The translations under genes and the position numbers were made by a program. A stretch of 64,000 bases of DNA from Nitrospirales bacterium. GTDB lineage: Bacteria; Nitrospirota; Nitrospiria; Nitrospirales; UBA8639. Location: assembly GCA_021604005.1 (NCBI GenBank), contig BQIV01000024.1, positions 1 through 64,000 of the forward strand, in the 5' to 3' direction. Shown one piece after another: positions 18,734 through 27,494 of the stretch. Position 1 is the first letter of the stretch. Every line of letters starts with the position of its first letter. The notes beneath the pieces are model-generated. The model did not search any database. It saw only the letters and a program-made list of their open reading frames with translations, and had not been told where the DNA came from.

Positions 18734-18835
18734 TTACGACAAGGGCACCGAACTCAAATAGCTGAACACATTGATCACCGCCCATGCCACAAGCACAACA
18801 ACTGCAATAATCGTTAATTCAAATAGTGAGTCCAT
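18734..18835 (-). CDS. 33-residue single-pass membrane peptide (putative)
   Basis: ATG at 18835, TAA at 18734-18736. The product begins MDSLFELTIIAVVVLVAWAV and ends SSVPLS: a short acidic head, about 20 hydrophobic residues and a short polar tail. GAGGT sits six bases before the start codon. Nothing in the frame is broken and no larger gene overlaps it. I know no family for it. It is isolated among repeats, so chance cannot be excluded. Confidence 0.35.
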   Translation of the reverse strand: MDSLFELTIIAVVVLVAWAVINVFSYLSSVPLS

Positions 18836-19338
18836 GGTATTACCTCACAGTGACCGATGATGTGCCGTGCTTCACAGTTCTTAACCGCAAAAATCGTTCC
18901 TTGCTCACAATCTGATCGCCTTTCAGACAAAACTCAGAAAAGTATCGATTATTCAACATGATTGTTCATAGGTTGCAATCAGTCTCTCTTCAACGCCGTA
19001 CATGAATCTGTTCGGAATCACACCCCGAACCTGTGCGTATCCGATCAATCGACGGTTCAAAACACACAATCAGTAAACATTCCATCACCAAAACAGCACA
19101 CCATTATCGAGTCTTGAGAACACCGATGCTGTCGAAGCTTCTGGCCGGACTCTCTGCTAAGTAATTTGTTGAGAGAACTGGAAGTAGATAGGTGGGCGGA
19201 AATCAAATTACATGGGTCAATAGAGTCGATGCCGACTTACTCCCTTTCATAGAAAAATGTATGATCGACGTGTCATCATTTGACCGGTCAAGTCCGATAG
19301 CCTACCATTGATGTGTAAATCTTACACATGAGGAGATC

Positions 19339-19551
19339 ATGCCAACAAATCTTGCAGTTAAAGACGCTCTCCTTGAAAAGGCTCTCAAGGCAGGTGGACT
19401 TCGTACAAAAAAAGAGACGGTCACAAAAGCCCTCGAGGAGTTTATACAACGACGTCAACAGCGAAAAATTCTTCGCGCAATGGGATCCATCGAGTTCCGC
19501 GAAGGGTGGGGCTATAAAACTGATCGGCAAGATCGTACATCTCGTCGTTGA
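19339..19551 (+). CDS. vapB: VapB-type antitoxin
   Basis: A 70-residue protein: MPTNLAVKDALLEKALKAGG, then RTKKETVTKALEEFIQRRQQ, the ribbon-helix-helix pattern of type II VapB antitoxins, and a tail (ILRAMGSIEFREGWGY) that would insert into the toxin. AGGAG (19331-19335) precedes the ATG. The operon partner downstream is broken, so this antitoxin is now an orphan unless it protects against a VapC encoded elsewhere. Confidence 0.75.
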   Translation: MPTNLAVKDALLEKALKAGGLRTKKETVTKALEEFIQRRQQRKILRAMGSIEFREGWGYKTDRQDRTSRR

Positions 19552-19713
19552 TACGTCAGTCTGGCCTCTCGTCCTTCGGAGGCCTCAAGTCCAAGAAGAT
19601 AATCCCTTTGTTCAGACTTTTCGATGCTACAGCCTGCATTGAGTATAGTTTTCCGCTATTAACTGGCGATCGCGACTTTTCCTACATCGCCAACCAAGAG
19701 ATGGTCCTAGGAA
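19514..19713 (+). pseudogene. vapC: vapC toxin remnant, internally deleted and cut by an insertion sequence
   Basis: One frame carries the start of a PIN-domain toxin (LVVDTSVWPLVLRRPQ, with the first catalytic aspartate). About 100 bases later another frame carries its end (YSFPLLTGDRDFSYIANQ). Most of the middle, some 60-70 residues with further active-site acids, is missing and the halves are out of frame. The last residues run into the left end of the IS3 element at 19714. No functional toxin can be made. Confidence 0.7.
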
Positions 19714-20967
19714 TTTGGACAGGGTGTTACGCTACAATTTGTGACCAAAGGGGAGTCATGGATTATGAGTCGAACCCGTAAGAATCATCCTGCCAATTTT
19801 AAGGCGAAGGTGGCGTTGGCTGCACTCCGGGAGGATGCGCCGATCTCGGAGCTGGCTTCAAAGTACAGTGTGCATGCCACCGTCATTCACCGCTGGAAAC
19901 GTGAAGCTTGGGCCGCGATGGAGGCTGGGTTTTCAGGAAAACGTGAAAAAAGCCACTGCGAGCAAGAGGCACACATTCATGAACTGCACGCCAAAATCGG
20001 CCAATTGAGTGTGGAACGCGATTTTTTAGTCGATGCCTCCAATCGATTGGGGTTAGGAGGCGTCAAAAAATGGTAGACTCATCTCATCCTTACCTCAGCC
20101 TGACGACACAGGGCCGATTGCTCTCCATCAGCCGTTCAAGCTGGTATTACAATCCCAAAGGTGAACCCCCGTTCAATCTCAAGCTAATGCGGGTAATGGA
20201 TGAGCAGTTTTTAGCCACTCCCTATTATGGCTCCCGCCAGATGGCCCGCTGGTTAAAACGGCAGGGCTATTCCATTGGTCGGCATCGCGTGCGGCGGTTG
20301 ATGCGCGTGATGGGGCTGCGTACGATTTATCAGAAACCGCGCACGAGCCAGCCTCATCCGCACCATCAGATTTATCCGTACCTCCTGCAGAATCTGACTA
20401 TTCAGAAGGCCAATCAGGTCTGGTGCACGGATATCACCTACATCCCGATCAAGCGGGGATTCTTATATCTCGTGGCGATCATGGACTGGCATAGTCGGAA
20501 AGTTCTCTCATGGCGCTTGTCCAATACGCTGGAAAAACATTTCTGTATTGAGGCTCTAAAGGAGGCTCTCACTCTGTATGGTGTACCGGATATCTTCAAC
20601 ACAGATCAAGGGTCGCAATTTACGTCGTATGAGTTCACCGCTGTGTTGAAAGACCACGAAATCAACATCTCAATGGATGGAAAAGGCCGGTGGATGGACA
20701 ATGTATTCATTGAACGGCTGTGGCGAAGTCTGAAATATGAATGTGTGTACCTGCATGCCTTTGAGAGCGGCTCTCAGGCCCGTACTCACATTGGGGCATG
20801 GTTTAGCCATTACAACCACACACGGCCTTATTCGACGTTCGATGGAAAAACACCTGATGAGATGTCTCATCTCTCTCATCTACAGAGCCCTGACTCTGAA
20901 GAGGCGAAGCACGCGGCCGAACATCAACCAATGAATTGTAGCTTAACTTTGCCGCAAATCTGTCCAA
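19714..20967 (+). mobile_element. IS3-family insertion sequence
   Basis: About 1.25 kb with two overlapping transposase frames. Ends are provisional: TTGGACAG at 19715-19722 and CTGTCCAA at 20960-20967 form an 8-bp inverted repeat, and GGAA occurs at 19710-19713 and 20968-20971 as a possible target duplication. The orfB stop lies eight bases past the proposed right end, so the true end could be slightly further out. Both frames are intact, so the element may still be mobile. Confidence 0.75.
19765..20076 (+). CDS. IS3-family transposase OrfA
   Basis: A 103-residue protein from ATG 19765. It has the helix-turn-helix of IS3 OrfA (NHPANFKAKVALAALRED, ISELASKYSVHATVIHRWKREA) followed by a leucine-zipper-like segment (IHELHAKIGQLSVERDFLVDAS). 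An in-frame methionine at 19741 is upstream of the usual start. The last codons overlap orfB by seven bases, the arrangement in which a minus-one ribosomal frameshift makes the full OrfAB transposase. Confidence 0.85.
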   Translation: MSRTRKNHPANFKAKVALAALREDAPISELASKYSVHATVIHRWKREAWAAMEAGFSGKREKSHCEQEAHIHELHAKIGQLSVERDFLVDASNRLGLGGVKKW

Positions 20968-20975
20968 GGAAGTAG
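20070..20975 (+). CDS. IS3-family transposase OrfB (DDE integrase core)
   Basis: A 301-residue protein. An HTH_21-type segment (PYYGSRQMARWLKRQGYSIG) precedes the integrase core. The catalytic acids are seen in WCTDITYIPI (first D), DIFNTDQGSQFTSYEF (second D) and DNVFIERLWRSLKYE (E). A C-terminal motif (HYNHTRPYSTFDGKTPDEM) is typical of the family. No stop or indel interrupts it. Confidence 0.9.
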   Translation: MVDSSHPYLSLTTQGRLLSISRSSWYYNPKGEPPFNLKLMRVMDEQFLATPYYGSRQMARWLKRQGYSIGRHRVRRLMRVMGLRTIYQKPRTSQPHPHHQIYPYLLQNLTIQKANQVWCTDITYIPIKRGFLYLVAIMDWHSRKVLSWRLSNTLEKHFCIEALKEALTLYGVPDIFNTDQGSQFTSYEFTAVLKDHEINISMDGKGRWMDNVFIERLWRSLKYECVYLHAFESGSQARTHIGAWFSHYNHTRPYSTFDGKTPDEMSHLSHLQSPDSEEAKHAAEHQPMNCSLTLPQICPRK

Positions 20976-21060
20976 GACCACCTCTGTTCTCGCCTTCTGG
21001 CATTGCCACACCTTATTCCACCCTGTCAGTTGGAGTGATTATAAAACTAGACTTGCCCCA

Positions 21061-21459
21061 TTAGACACGATTTGCATCGCCCAGTGGTAGGTATAAAAAT
21101 GACACTGGGCATAGTATTCCGTTTGATTTAGCGACAGGGCAATGAGGGATGCTGGCCAAGTGCATCGGCAATTTATTTTGCGTGTTCCCTTCCCGTCGGG
21201 CCTGCCAGATGTAAAGCCACTCTTCGTTGCATAAGTGGTGATAGTGTTTCATGGGTGTCATTCCTTCGATAATATGGATTGGGCCGTCACAGCATCGTAC
21301 CCTCTTAAAGGGTTTGAGGCACATTGCACGTATTGTATGAATCCGCGCCTGATGCTTGTCAGCCTCCTTTCCCGAAATCTTTGTGGCGAAAGGCCGCTTC
21401 TTATTTTCTATGAGAATGTCGTAGAACTTTGAAAAAGCGCTGAGCGGATATGCACGCAA
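21061..21459 (-). CDS. Unrecognised 132-codon frame (doubtful)
   Basis: This frame has no clear ribosome site, an unusual mix of histidines and cysteines and no motif I recognise (for example PIHIIEGMTPMKHYHHLCNEEW). It lies in the insertion-sequence-rich stretch, so it could be a fragment of a mobile-element gene or noncoding. Otherwise 20976-21640 holds nothing I can identify. Confidence 0.2.
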   Translation of the reverse strand: MRAYPLSAFSKFYDILIENKKRPFATKISGKEADKHQARIHTIRAMCLKPFKRVRCCDGPIHIIEGMTPMKHYHHLCNEEWLYIWQARREGNTQNKLPMHLASIPHCPVAKSNGILCPVSFLYLPLGDANRV

Positions 21460-21644
21460 CGCTCCGTGCGAGATGCCTCAACTCCCGCTCATTCCAGACA
21501 CTCATGATGCAATAGCTTGAAAATATAATGGGTTGAAAATAATGGTTATTCACCCTTCTTGAAGGTTGTCTTTGGTTTGGCTCCATAATTGCTCAGATAA
21601 AAAACATTGAAAAACAAAGGACCCTGAGACAAAGGAGGGAGAAC

Positions 21645-21932
21645 ATGAACTGGGAACCCTTGGACGCAATCAATCTTTTTGGAATTTTGGCTATTCTTGC
21701 GCTGGCTGGTTTCTTGATAGGTTGTCTGCTGGGATATATCTGGGTGCACCTGGAGCAGCGGAAAATCATGAAGGCTTTGGGGTTAAAGGGAGCTGGGACT
21801 GAATTGTCAAACAATTATATCCATACGAGAAATTTACAAGAGCCGCATGCAATCGGTCCCATCAAGTTTTACCCAATTCCTGTCGGGTATCACCCTTGGC
21901 AACAAACCAGGGAATACGCTAAAGAAGCATAG
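21645..21932 (+). CDS. Small single-pass membrane protein
   Basis: A 95-residue protein with a strong ribosome site (AAAGGAGGG) eight to ten bases before the ATG. The N-terminus is one long hydrophobic helix (INLFGILAILALAGFLIGCLLGYIWVH), followed by a polar tail of about 60 residues (LEQRKIMKALGLKGAG to REYAKEA). The helix-then-charged layout suggests a cytoplasmic tail. I know no family. The next gene, for an exported protein, starts 110 bases later and may be co-transcribed. Confidence 0.6.
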   Translation: MNWEPLDAINLFGILAILALAGFLIGCLLGYIWVHLEQRKIMKALGLKGAGTELSNNYIHTRNLQEPHAIGPIKFYPIPVGYHPWQQTREYAKEA

Positions 21933-22045
21933 TCTTTCTATCAAGTAGCCACATATGGAGGATTCTCAGTCCAGACATATTGATCACCGCCATGGTCAGA
22001 GCGGGTCACAAATTGAACAAACTTGAGAGTATGAAAGAGCAAATC

Positions 22046-22384
22046 ATGAAAACAACCCAACACATGTTCATAGCAATTCCAGTCATCCTGTTTTTGTTGA
22101 GTACGGCTCAGCCGGTGGTAGGCGAAGAGAGGAAAAGTCTTTCCGATGACAACCCGTTTGATTCTCCGTCTGTACAGTCATTGCTTAAACTTCCGTCATG
22201 GGTCAAACGTGAACTATCGGGGCAACACAAAACGGAATCAACAAAAAAACCCTCACGGCATTTCACAGGAGGGGGTATCTTGAGGTTGAATAGCGATAGA
22301 ATTCGTGAATATTCCCGCCACGGTTCTTGGGCACCACTCGAAACCAAGCCAGGTGAAGAAAGTTTTCATCTCTTCACATTTTAA
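22046..22384 (+). CDS. Hypothetical exported protein
   Basis: From ATG 22046 (GAAAGAG seven bases upstream) the product is 112 residues with a clean signal peptide (MKTTQHMFIAIPVILFLLST, cut near AQPVVG-EE). The mature part is short and charged (SLLKLPSWVKRELSGQHK, then FTGGGILRLNSDRIREYSR, ending ESFHLFTF). Other in-frame starts at 22031 and 21980 are less convincing. No family recognised. It may pair with the membrane protein upstream. Confidence 0.5.
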   Translation: MKTTQHMFIAIPVILFLLSTAQPVVGEERKSLSDDNPFDSPSVQSLLKLPSWVKRELSGQHKTESTKKPSRHFTGGGILRLNSDRIREYSRHGSWAPLETKPGEESFHLFTF

Positions 22385-22414
22385 CGGCTCGATGATTTGA
22401 GTTTTCGCGGCGGC

Positions 22415-22860
22415 CTACAAGAAATGGTGGAGAAGGGTGATTGCTACCACATTCAACGATGAAGTGCACCACGAGATTTCTCGAAAAACTTCATACAGCG
22501 TGCGATAGTCTAAATACTTTTGTGTACGATGGTTCAATAACTTTTCAATGAGATCGATCGCCGTCCGAGTCATCGAAAAATTCGTGCCTTTAGATAAGAA
22601 CCGTCGAATGAGTACATTGACCTGCTCGACACTCCCTTTCTTCCGACTGTGATAGGGGGCACTGAAGAATGACTTTGCGCCCAAGACCGCATTGATGGTT
22701 TCATAACAGACATTTTCACTCCCATTATCATAGATAAGAGATTGTCTGAGTGTGTCTGAATACTTTTTCAGTCTCCGACGGATCACCTGTTACGTCGCCG
22801 CTGCCTTGCTTTCCACTAAGCTGAGATGCGTCAATCGGCTCTCACGCTCAACCAAGATTT
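22415..22860 (-). pseudogene. IS30-family transposase remnant
   Basis: Minus-strand frame with the end of an IS30 DDE transposase: SLIYDNGSENVCYETINAVL (second aspartate), then SAPYHSRKKGSVEQVNVLIR (catalytic glutamate) and FLSKGTNFS. The upstream part continues in the same frame as LVERESRLTHLSLVESKAAAT but is interrupted by a TAA at about 22789. The N-terminal half is gone and the C-terminus has drifted. Confidence 0.8.
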
Positions 22861-23070
22861 CATCTTGAGGTCAAGTTTTATAAGATTTACCTATCTTTAA
22901 TACGCCATACCAAAAACTAGTAGTGCTTTATATTGACGAATACCTCTTGAATCATTCACGTAGCGCTTTAACCCGAACGTCAATGCGATATCCCCTATCG
23001 CAAGTCTGTTTCGCGTTGACCTACATACCCTCCTGTTAGCCGTCAGTGTCGGGAACATTGATCCGTCCTC

Positions 23071-23210
23071 CTAAGGAAGACGGATCAATCCCGCGCTAGC
23101 CATTTGATCAAAATGGACGTCAAAGGCAAAGGCTTCGCGAATGTTCCGATTGTGTGCAACGGCAAGGCAGGCACAATCAAAAGGACTCCATGCTTTATCG
23201 GCATATTTCG
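23071..23210 (-). pseudogene. PIN-domain toxin C-terminal fragment
   Basis: Minus-strand translation ending at the TAG at 23071-23073 reads KYADKAWSPFDCACLAVAHN, then IREAFAFDVHFDQMASAGL, the C-terminal half of a VapC-like PIN ribonuclease (the WS..DC and A.AFD.HF.Q patterns). No start or N-terminal half is present, and an IS630 remnant lies on its 5' side. It is a second broken toxin in this accessory stretch. The surrounding 22861-23070 and 23211-23459 show no gene. Confidence 0.5.
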
Positions 23211-23459
23211 TTTATAGGGTCGGGATGCTTGTTTCATGATATAAATATAGATTAGGTTCAGCAGCGAGTCGGTCATCGCTTGGAAAACATCAGCAGCAAA
23301 TTTGAGCTATTAAATATCGGGACGTAAGTTTCTTCACAACCCAGGTACGGAAGCGAAGTAAAGACAGCCCAAAACTCTACGGTACAATCCAAATACATAA
23401 AATGCTGTATCATGAAGAAAGCGTCTTGACCTCATTTTCATCACCGATGGAAATGGGAG

Positions 23460-23647
23460 TGACAATACTAGCCATGAGGCGATCAATGGAGCCTTGGCCA
23501 CACGCTCCTCTTTTTGCCGCCGTATTCCCCAGACTTCAATCCGATTGAACAAGATTTTGCGACTCTCTCAAGAAACGCCGCCAATACGCGCCGCCGGTGA
23601 CCTCCCTTGATACCCTCATTCGATCATATGGAACTTACTTGGAATGA
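23460..23647 (+). pseudogene. IS630-family transposase C-terminal remnant
   Basis: Forward translation shows LFLPPYSPDFNPIEQDFATL, the hallmark end of IS630/Tc1-mariner-type transposases, then a one-base shift into KKRRQYAPPVTSLDTLIRSY and a stop at 23645-23647. The rest of the gene is degraded upstream. A CTATAG-like end follows at 23648-23653. Confidence 0.7.
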
Positions 23648-23747
23648 CTATAGATGTGGGGGGGAGAAACCGCGGGTTGGGTCAGCTGTAGCGCGGTGTT
23701 AGGCAGATGTTGTCACACCAACTTTGAAATGCGGAGGGCTTTCCCAC

Positions 23748-24461
23748 TCAGAGCAATCCGTCACAATTTATCGGTAGGCCTGCATTATCAAGTTCCCGAG
23801 CAAGTGCATTTCGCCATGCGCCGTCCTCGTCCAGCTTCACATAGACGACTCCGTCCACATCTGATGGTGTTTCAATGTTGCCCTTGTACAAAGCACATAC
23901 TTTACCTCGTCCCAAGCGCCCTAGGAAGTATCCGAGTTCAAGGACTACATTCTGGCGTGCTCTGGGTCTACGGTGCTCGGGATCCGTAGCTAGAGCTCCT
24001 AGGTCGTCCGGAGTTAACAACACTACTGCAAACGCCACGTCTGAATGTCGTTCGAATTTCTCAACGATAGTAAGTCCCTCGTTGGGTTGATCGTGCAATA
24101 CCACAGCATTGAGGCTGATCTTTTCTAGAAAACGACACACGCTGTCCTTGATGCCCGAATCGTGACCATGGACAACGAAAACTCTCGATACAGACGACGC
24201 AGGCCCTCCCTGCGCACCAATCGAATCCGGATCAGCGTTGGAAGCGCCGAGACTTTGTACAAGTGCGTCAAGAAAACCAACTTGGCGAGCAATGTCGTCG
24301 AATATATTGTCGCCTTGCGCGCACGCAGCAAAGTCATTCGCTTTAGTTTCCCCGATGGCTGTGCTCAGATAGGTCCACACCCGCTCCTGCCAGCGAAACG
24401 CCTCATGGGACTCTGAGCAGTTTTCCCCGCTCGAAATGAATGATCGCAACTTTTCAAGCAT
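23748..24461 (-). CDS. TIR-like nucleotide-binding effector (PF10137 type)
   Basis: A 237-residue protein when started at ATG 24461, which has GGAGG directly upstream; an in-frame TTG at 24524 lacks one. Residues about 1-110 are helical and unrecognised. The rest matches the TIR-like domain found in CBASS/Pycsar-type effectors: SRVFVVHGHDSGIKDSVCRF, VLHDQPNEGLTIVEKFERHS, FAVVLLTPDDLGAL, RARQNVVLELGYFLGRLG and VCALYKGNIETPSDVDGVVY. Known relatives cleave NAD+ on activation. No cyclase or reverse transcriptase gene is nearby, so it may act alone or sense through its N-terminus. It sits among mobile-element debris, as defence genes often do. Confidence 0.8.
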   Translation of the reverse strand: MLEKLRSFISSGENCSESHEAFRWQERVWTYLSTAIGETKANDFAACAQGDNIFDDIARQVGFLDALVQSLGASNADPDSIGAQGGPASSVSRVFVVHGHDSGIKDSVCRFLEKISLNAVVLHDQPNEGLTIVEKFERHSDVAFAVVLLTPDDLGALATDPEHRRPRARQNVVLELGYFLGRLGRGKVCALYKGNIETPSDVDGVVYVKLDEDGAWRNALARELDNAGLPINCDGLL

Positions 24462-24948
24462 CAAACCTCCGGATTCGTGCCTAACGTCCGCGCTCAGCGG
24501 AAAAATTGTCGACGCAACCGGCAATTTTATTCGACTGCAGCGACTTGTTATGCAGAAATTGCACGAATCACTCGAATTCTATTGATCAAGCTGTGCGGAC
24601 TGGCTGCTAACTGTTTGCCCAAAGAAATATCCTAGAATAATCAGAAAAGTGTTATTAACTATTTCAGATGTCGACAAATTCATAAACATAGCGATTAGTA
24701 GGCTTACTGTTTAGATTATTAGTAAAAATCTGCAAAGGATGGTCGCCATAGACTCTCGCTTTAGAAATGACTTCCACGCCCTTGTCCTGCGCGCTCCAGA
24801 AGGTCAAGTCGTTGCGAGGCTAACTCTATCTCTAGCCGTCGCTCTTCTTGACGCCTGCATTTGGCCTCATCCAACAAAAACCGATAGTGGTCTCCCTCAA
24901 GCATCATTTGAGAACGATGAAAGATGGTCTTCCTTTAGTTCCAATCAC

Positions 24949-24969
24949 TACACCCTACATTAGGGTGTA
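24949..24969. repeat. Perfect inverted repeat
   Basis: TACACCCTA-CAT-TAGGGTGTA, a 9-bp stem with a three-base loop, in the gap upstream of the TIR-like gene. No T-run follows. It could be an operator or an RNA hairpin. The rest of 24525-25056 contains no recognisable gene. Confidence 0.4.
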
Positions 24970-25056
24970 CATACGAGCCAACTCAAGACACTCTATCAAA
25001 AATACAATTTCATGGTAAGGAGTTGTAAAACTCGCTGCTTTTATTGTCACAGATGA

Positions 25057-26019
25057 TCAGGGTTGGGATAGTTGTACAGCTGGTGGATACACGATCACTG
25101 ACAACGCGTCATGATCACTCAACACATCTTTCAATGGAAGTGATTGTGCTTTTTCGATTTTGAGATTTCTCACGGCAATCAGATCTGGTCCGTTATGACG
25201 AATCAGGGTTAATCCATTTGATTCGAGAAATTCTTGTAAGATCTCTCCATCTTGCTTCTCATTCTCTGGTCGTAAGTTCGAATCCATGCCAATGAGAATG
25301 GGCGCATCGTATGGGACCATCCGTTTTAAGGCAGCGGTAATTTGGCGAAATTGCAGCATACGGGCGTCAATGCTCTGTTGCCCACGTCCTGAGTCCATGT
25401 GACTATTGAGCACCCAAAAGTTTTGGAATTTGACGAGTTGAAATCCCTTTGAGAAAAAATCATCAGCTTTATTGAGTTTCGTATTCCATCCTGCGAAGGC
25501 TTCGTAAGGTTCGGTATGCACCGATTCAGGTTCTTCTCCAGCCATCATGAGTAGACCGGGCGTTAGACAAATTTGACAAAATACTCGCAAAGGCCACCAG
25601 TCACCCCCACCCCCTTCCTCGAAGACAGGATGATCGGCCCATGCATGTCTCGTGTAACGAGCAATTTGCGCGGGCCGGACGAAGGCTTCTTGAAACAGTA
25701 CCAGGTCAAACTGTTTGGCTAGGTCACCAATACAGACGACTTCTTCCTCAGTATGGCCACCTTTTGAAACGTTGGATTCTCCAAGCAGACGGTCATGAAT
25801 GTTCCAAATCAACACATGCAGACCGTTTGTCGTTGTTGAACCAGGAAGTTCTGATATATCAATACCCGACTGCCAATCGGTTTGACATGTTTCAGTGAGC
25901 GTCGGCTTCGTTTCAAATTTCCCCACACAGGCGTTGAGCATCAGTAATACAAGCAGAGCCAACACAAGCCAATCTGCTGGCCAAAGCAATCTTCGTGGTA
26001 TGTCGACAAGCAAGAGCAT
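25057..26019 (-). CDS. Exported endonuclease/exonuclease/phosphatase-family protein
   Basis: A 320-residue protein. A hydrophobic N-terminus ends in a lipobox-like LMLNAC (cysteine 31), suggesting a lipoprotein. The EEP fold motifs occur in order: VLIWNIHDRL, LVLFQEAF (metal-binding glutamate), VLNSHMDSG (histidine), ILIGMDSNL (Asp-x-Asn) and DVLSDHDALSV (catalytic Asp-His). The family includes DNase I-like nucleases, sphingomyelinases and phosphodiesterases; a surface phosphodiesterase is most likely but the substrate is open. AGGA lies about 12 bases upstream. Confidence 0.78.
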   Translation of the reverse strand: MLLLVDIPRRLLWPADWLVLALLVLLMLNACVGKFETKPTLTETCQTDWQSGIDISELPGSTTTNGLHVLIWNIHDRLLGESNVSKGGHTEEEVVCIGDLAKQFDLVLFQEAFVRPAQIARYTRHAWADHPVFEEGGGGDWWPLRVFCQICLTPGLLMMAGEEPESVHTEPYEAFAGWNTKLNKADDFFSKGFQLVKFQNFWVLNSHMDSGRGQQSIDARMLQFRQITAALKRMVPYDAPILIGMDSNLRPENEKQDGEILQEFLESNGLTLIRHNGPDLIAVRNLKIEKAQSLPLKDVLSDHDALSVIVYPPAVQLSQP

Positions 26020-26156
26020 TTTTTAAATCCTATGTATTAGACCAATATCGAACGAGGTTCAACCTCTACAGGAATTTCCGTCTCTCTGCTCATAGCAGAA
26101 GCGCAAGAGAGGAAAAAGACCAATTCAATCAAGACAGCATTTCCAGCCACTCCGGT

Positions 26157-26897
26157 TCACAGCTTATTCGCATACGGATCCACAAAGTGAATGTCGTCAT
26201 AGCGGTCCTTATGCCTCAGCCATTCCATACCGTAACTGAATCCCGCTTCATCTCGGCCCTTTGGAACGATGTCGAGTAAATGATACGCGCTGATGAACAT
26301 ATCGAGACCGCGAGCGTATGACGAATAGGTGTGGAAAACACTCCCAGATTGATCCTTGAAAAACACGCTGATTCCTGGGCCTTCATTCACTGGGAAACGC
26401 CCTGTCTCATAGTTGTAATAGACTTGTTGCTTCTCTATGTCCTCTGGCTTGAAGGAGGCCTGATAGTCCCAATTAAAGTCGCTCACTAATGAAGACAGCC
26501 ATCTAAAATGCCATCCCATACGTTTCTTGAATGCTTCTAGCTTTGCGAGTGGAGCACGCGATACGGTGACCATGGTGACATCACGATGGTTCAAATGAAT
26601 AATTGACCGGTCATAATGATCGGCAAGAAATGAGCACGACTTACAGCCCTCACCCCAATCACGATCAAACATAAAATGGTAGATGATGAGTTGGCTACGG
26701 CCATCAAAAAGATCAGCCAAACTCTCTTTCCCATTTGTGCCTTCGAACACATATTCCTTTTCAACTTTTTCCCACGGCAGATCCCGACGTTGCTGACTCA
26801 GCTCGTCACGCAGTCGAGAAAATTGCTTCTCTTTGGCCAGCAACTCCTTACGTGCGGCAACCCATTGTTCGTGCGAGACCACAGTATGATTAGTCAT
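26157..26897 (-). CDS. DUF899 (thioredoxin-like fold) family protein
   Basis: A 246-residue protein from ATG 26897 with AAGGAGGG upstream; the frame continues to 26990 without a site. It has the family hallmarks VSHEQWVAARKELLAKEKQ, LPWEKVEKEYVFEG, LADLFDGRSQLIIYHFMF, GCKSCSFLADH (Cys-x-x-Cys), FRWLSSLVSDFNWDY, VFHTYSSYARGLDM and the terminal FVDPYANK. Members are annotated as dithiol-disulfide isomerase-like, with an unproven reaction. It lies about 140 bases upstream of the EEP gene on the same strand. Confidence 0.82.
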   Translation of the reverse strand: MTNHTVVSHEQWVAARKELLAKEKQFSRLRDELSQQRRDLPWEKVEKEYVFEGTNGKESLADLFDGRSQLIIYHFMFDRDWGEGCKSCSFLADHYDRSIIHLNHRDVTMVTVSRAPLAKLEAFKKRMGWHFRWLSSLVSDFNWDYQASFKPEDIEKQQVYYNYETGRFPVNEGPGISVFFKDQSGSVFHTYSSYARGLDMFISAYHLLDIVPKGRDEAGFSYGMEWLRHKDRYDDIHFVDPYANKL

Positions 26898-26976
26898 ACT
26901 ACTACCCTCCTTCAGTAGCCAAAACACTCCCCATGCAAAGTAAACCAGGGGAGCACAAAATATCACACATGATTCC

Positions 26977-27115
26977 TTAGCGACAGCCACCCATCGTGCA
27001 GAAAAACTCTTCTTTCGTGATTTTCCTGTTCTCGACGGTGTACAAACCCATTTCTTCCATCGTCATACGCTGGCCCGTCTGCTTGGGCATCACATCGTAT
27101 TGAAAATGTGTACAC
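26977..27115 (-). pseudogene. SnoaL-like (NTF2 fold) C-terminal fragment
   Basis: Minus-strand translation ending at 26977 reads HFQYDVMPKQTGQRMTMEEM, then LYTVENRKITKEEFFCTMGG, which resembles the closing strands of SnoaL-like/ester-cyclase proteins (the V.NRKI..EEFF pattern). No start or upstream half is found. The remainder of 27116-27494 looks noncoding apart from the ribosome site of the next gene. Confidence 0.35.
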
Positions 27116-27494
27116 GGTAACAACTCCTCAAACTGGCTTCAACGTTTGCACAACACCATGCTCGAGAACAATGCGCCCCGCTCAGCTGCGTTCCAATTCT
27201 CTCGAGCCTAGATAGGGTGAGAAGTCGTGCGTTCGCCGATGACAGCAAGTACTGAACCACCACGCTCTGAAAGGTGAACGCTCACGCTCTACACCCCTAA
27301 GCAACTGTTGAGGCAAAAAACACCGTCAATTTCTTTTTCTTCTACTTCTACATCCTAGAGCAAAGTGATACAATGAGGACCACATCTGGTCTTGCATGGC
27401 AGCTTTTCCTGAAAATTCCGGCAAGAGTAAAGAGGGTTGGATGGTCCTCATATTCCTCAATGCCTTTCAGATTCCATCATAAGGAGGTGTTTCA

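Noticed and set aside
22861-24600. Retron or CBASS operon around the TIR-like gene
   Set aside because: No reverse transcriptase, nucleotidyltransferase or ubiquitin-like genes in any frame; only insertion-sequence and toxin remnants.
24739-24963. 74-codon frame upstream of the TIR-like gene, considered as its partner
   Set aside because: Antiparallel to the TIR gene, no ribosome site, no similarity to cyclases, sensors or immunity proteins.
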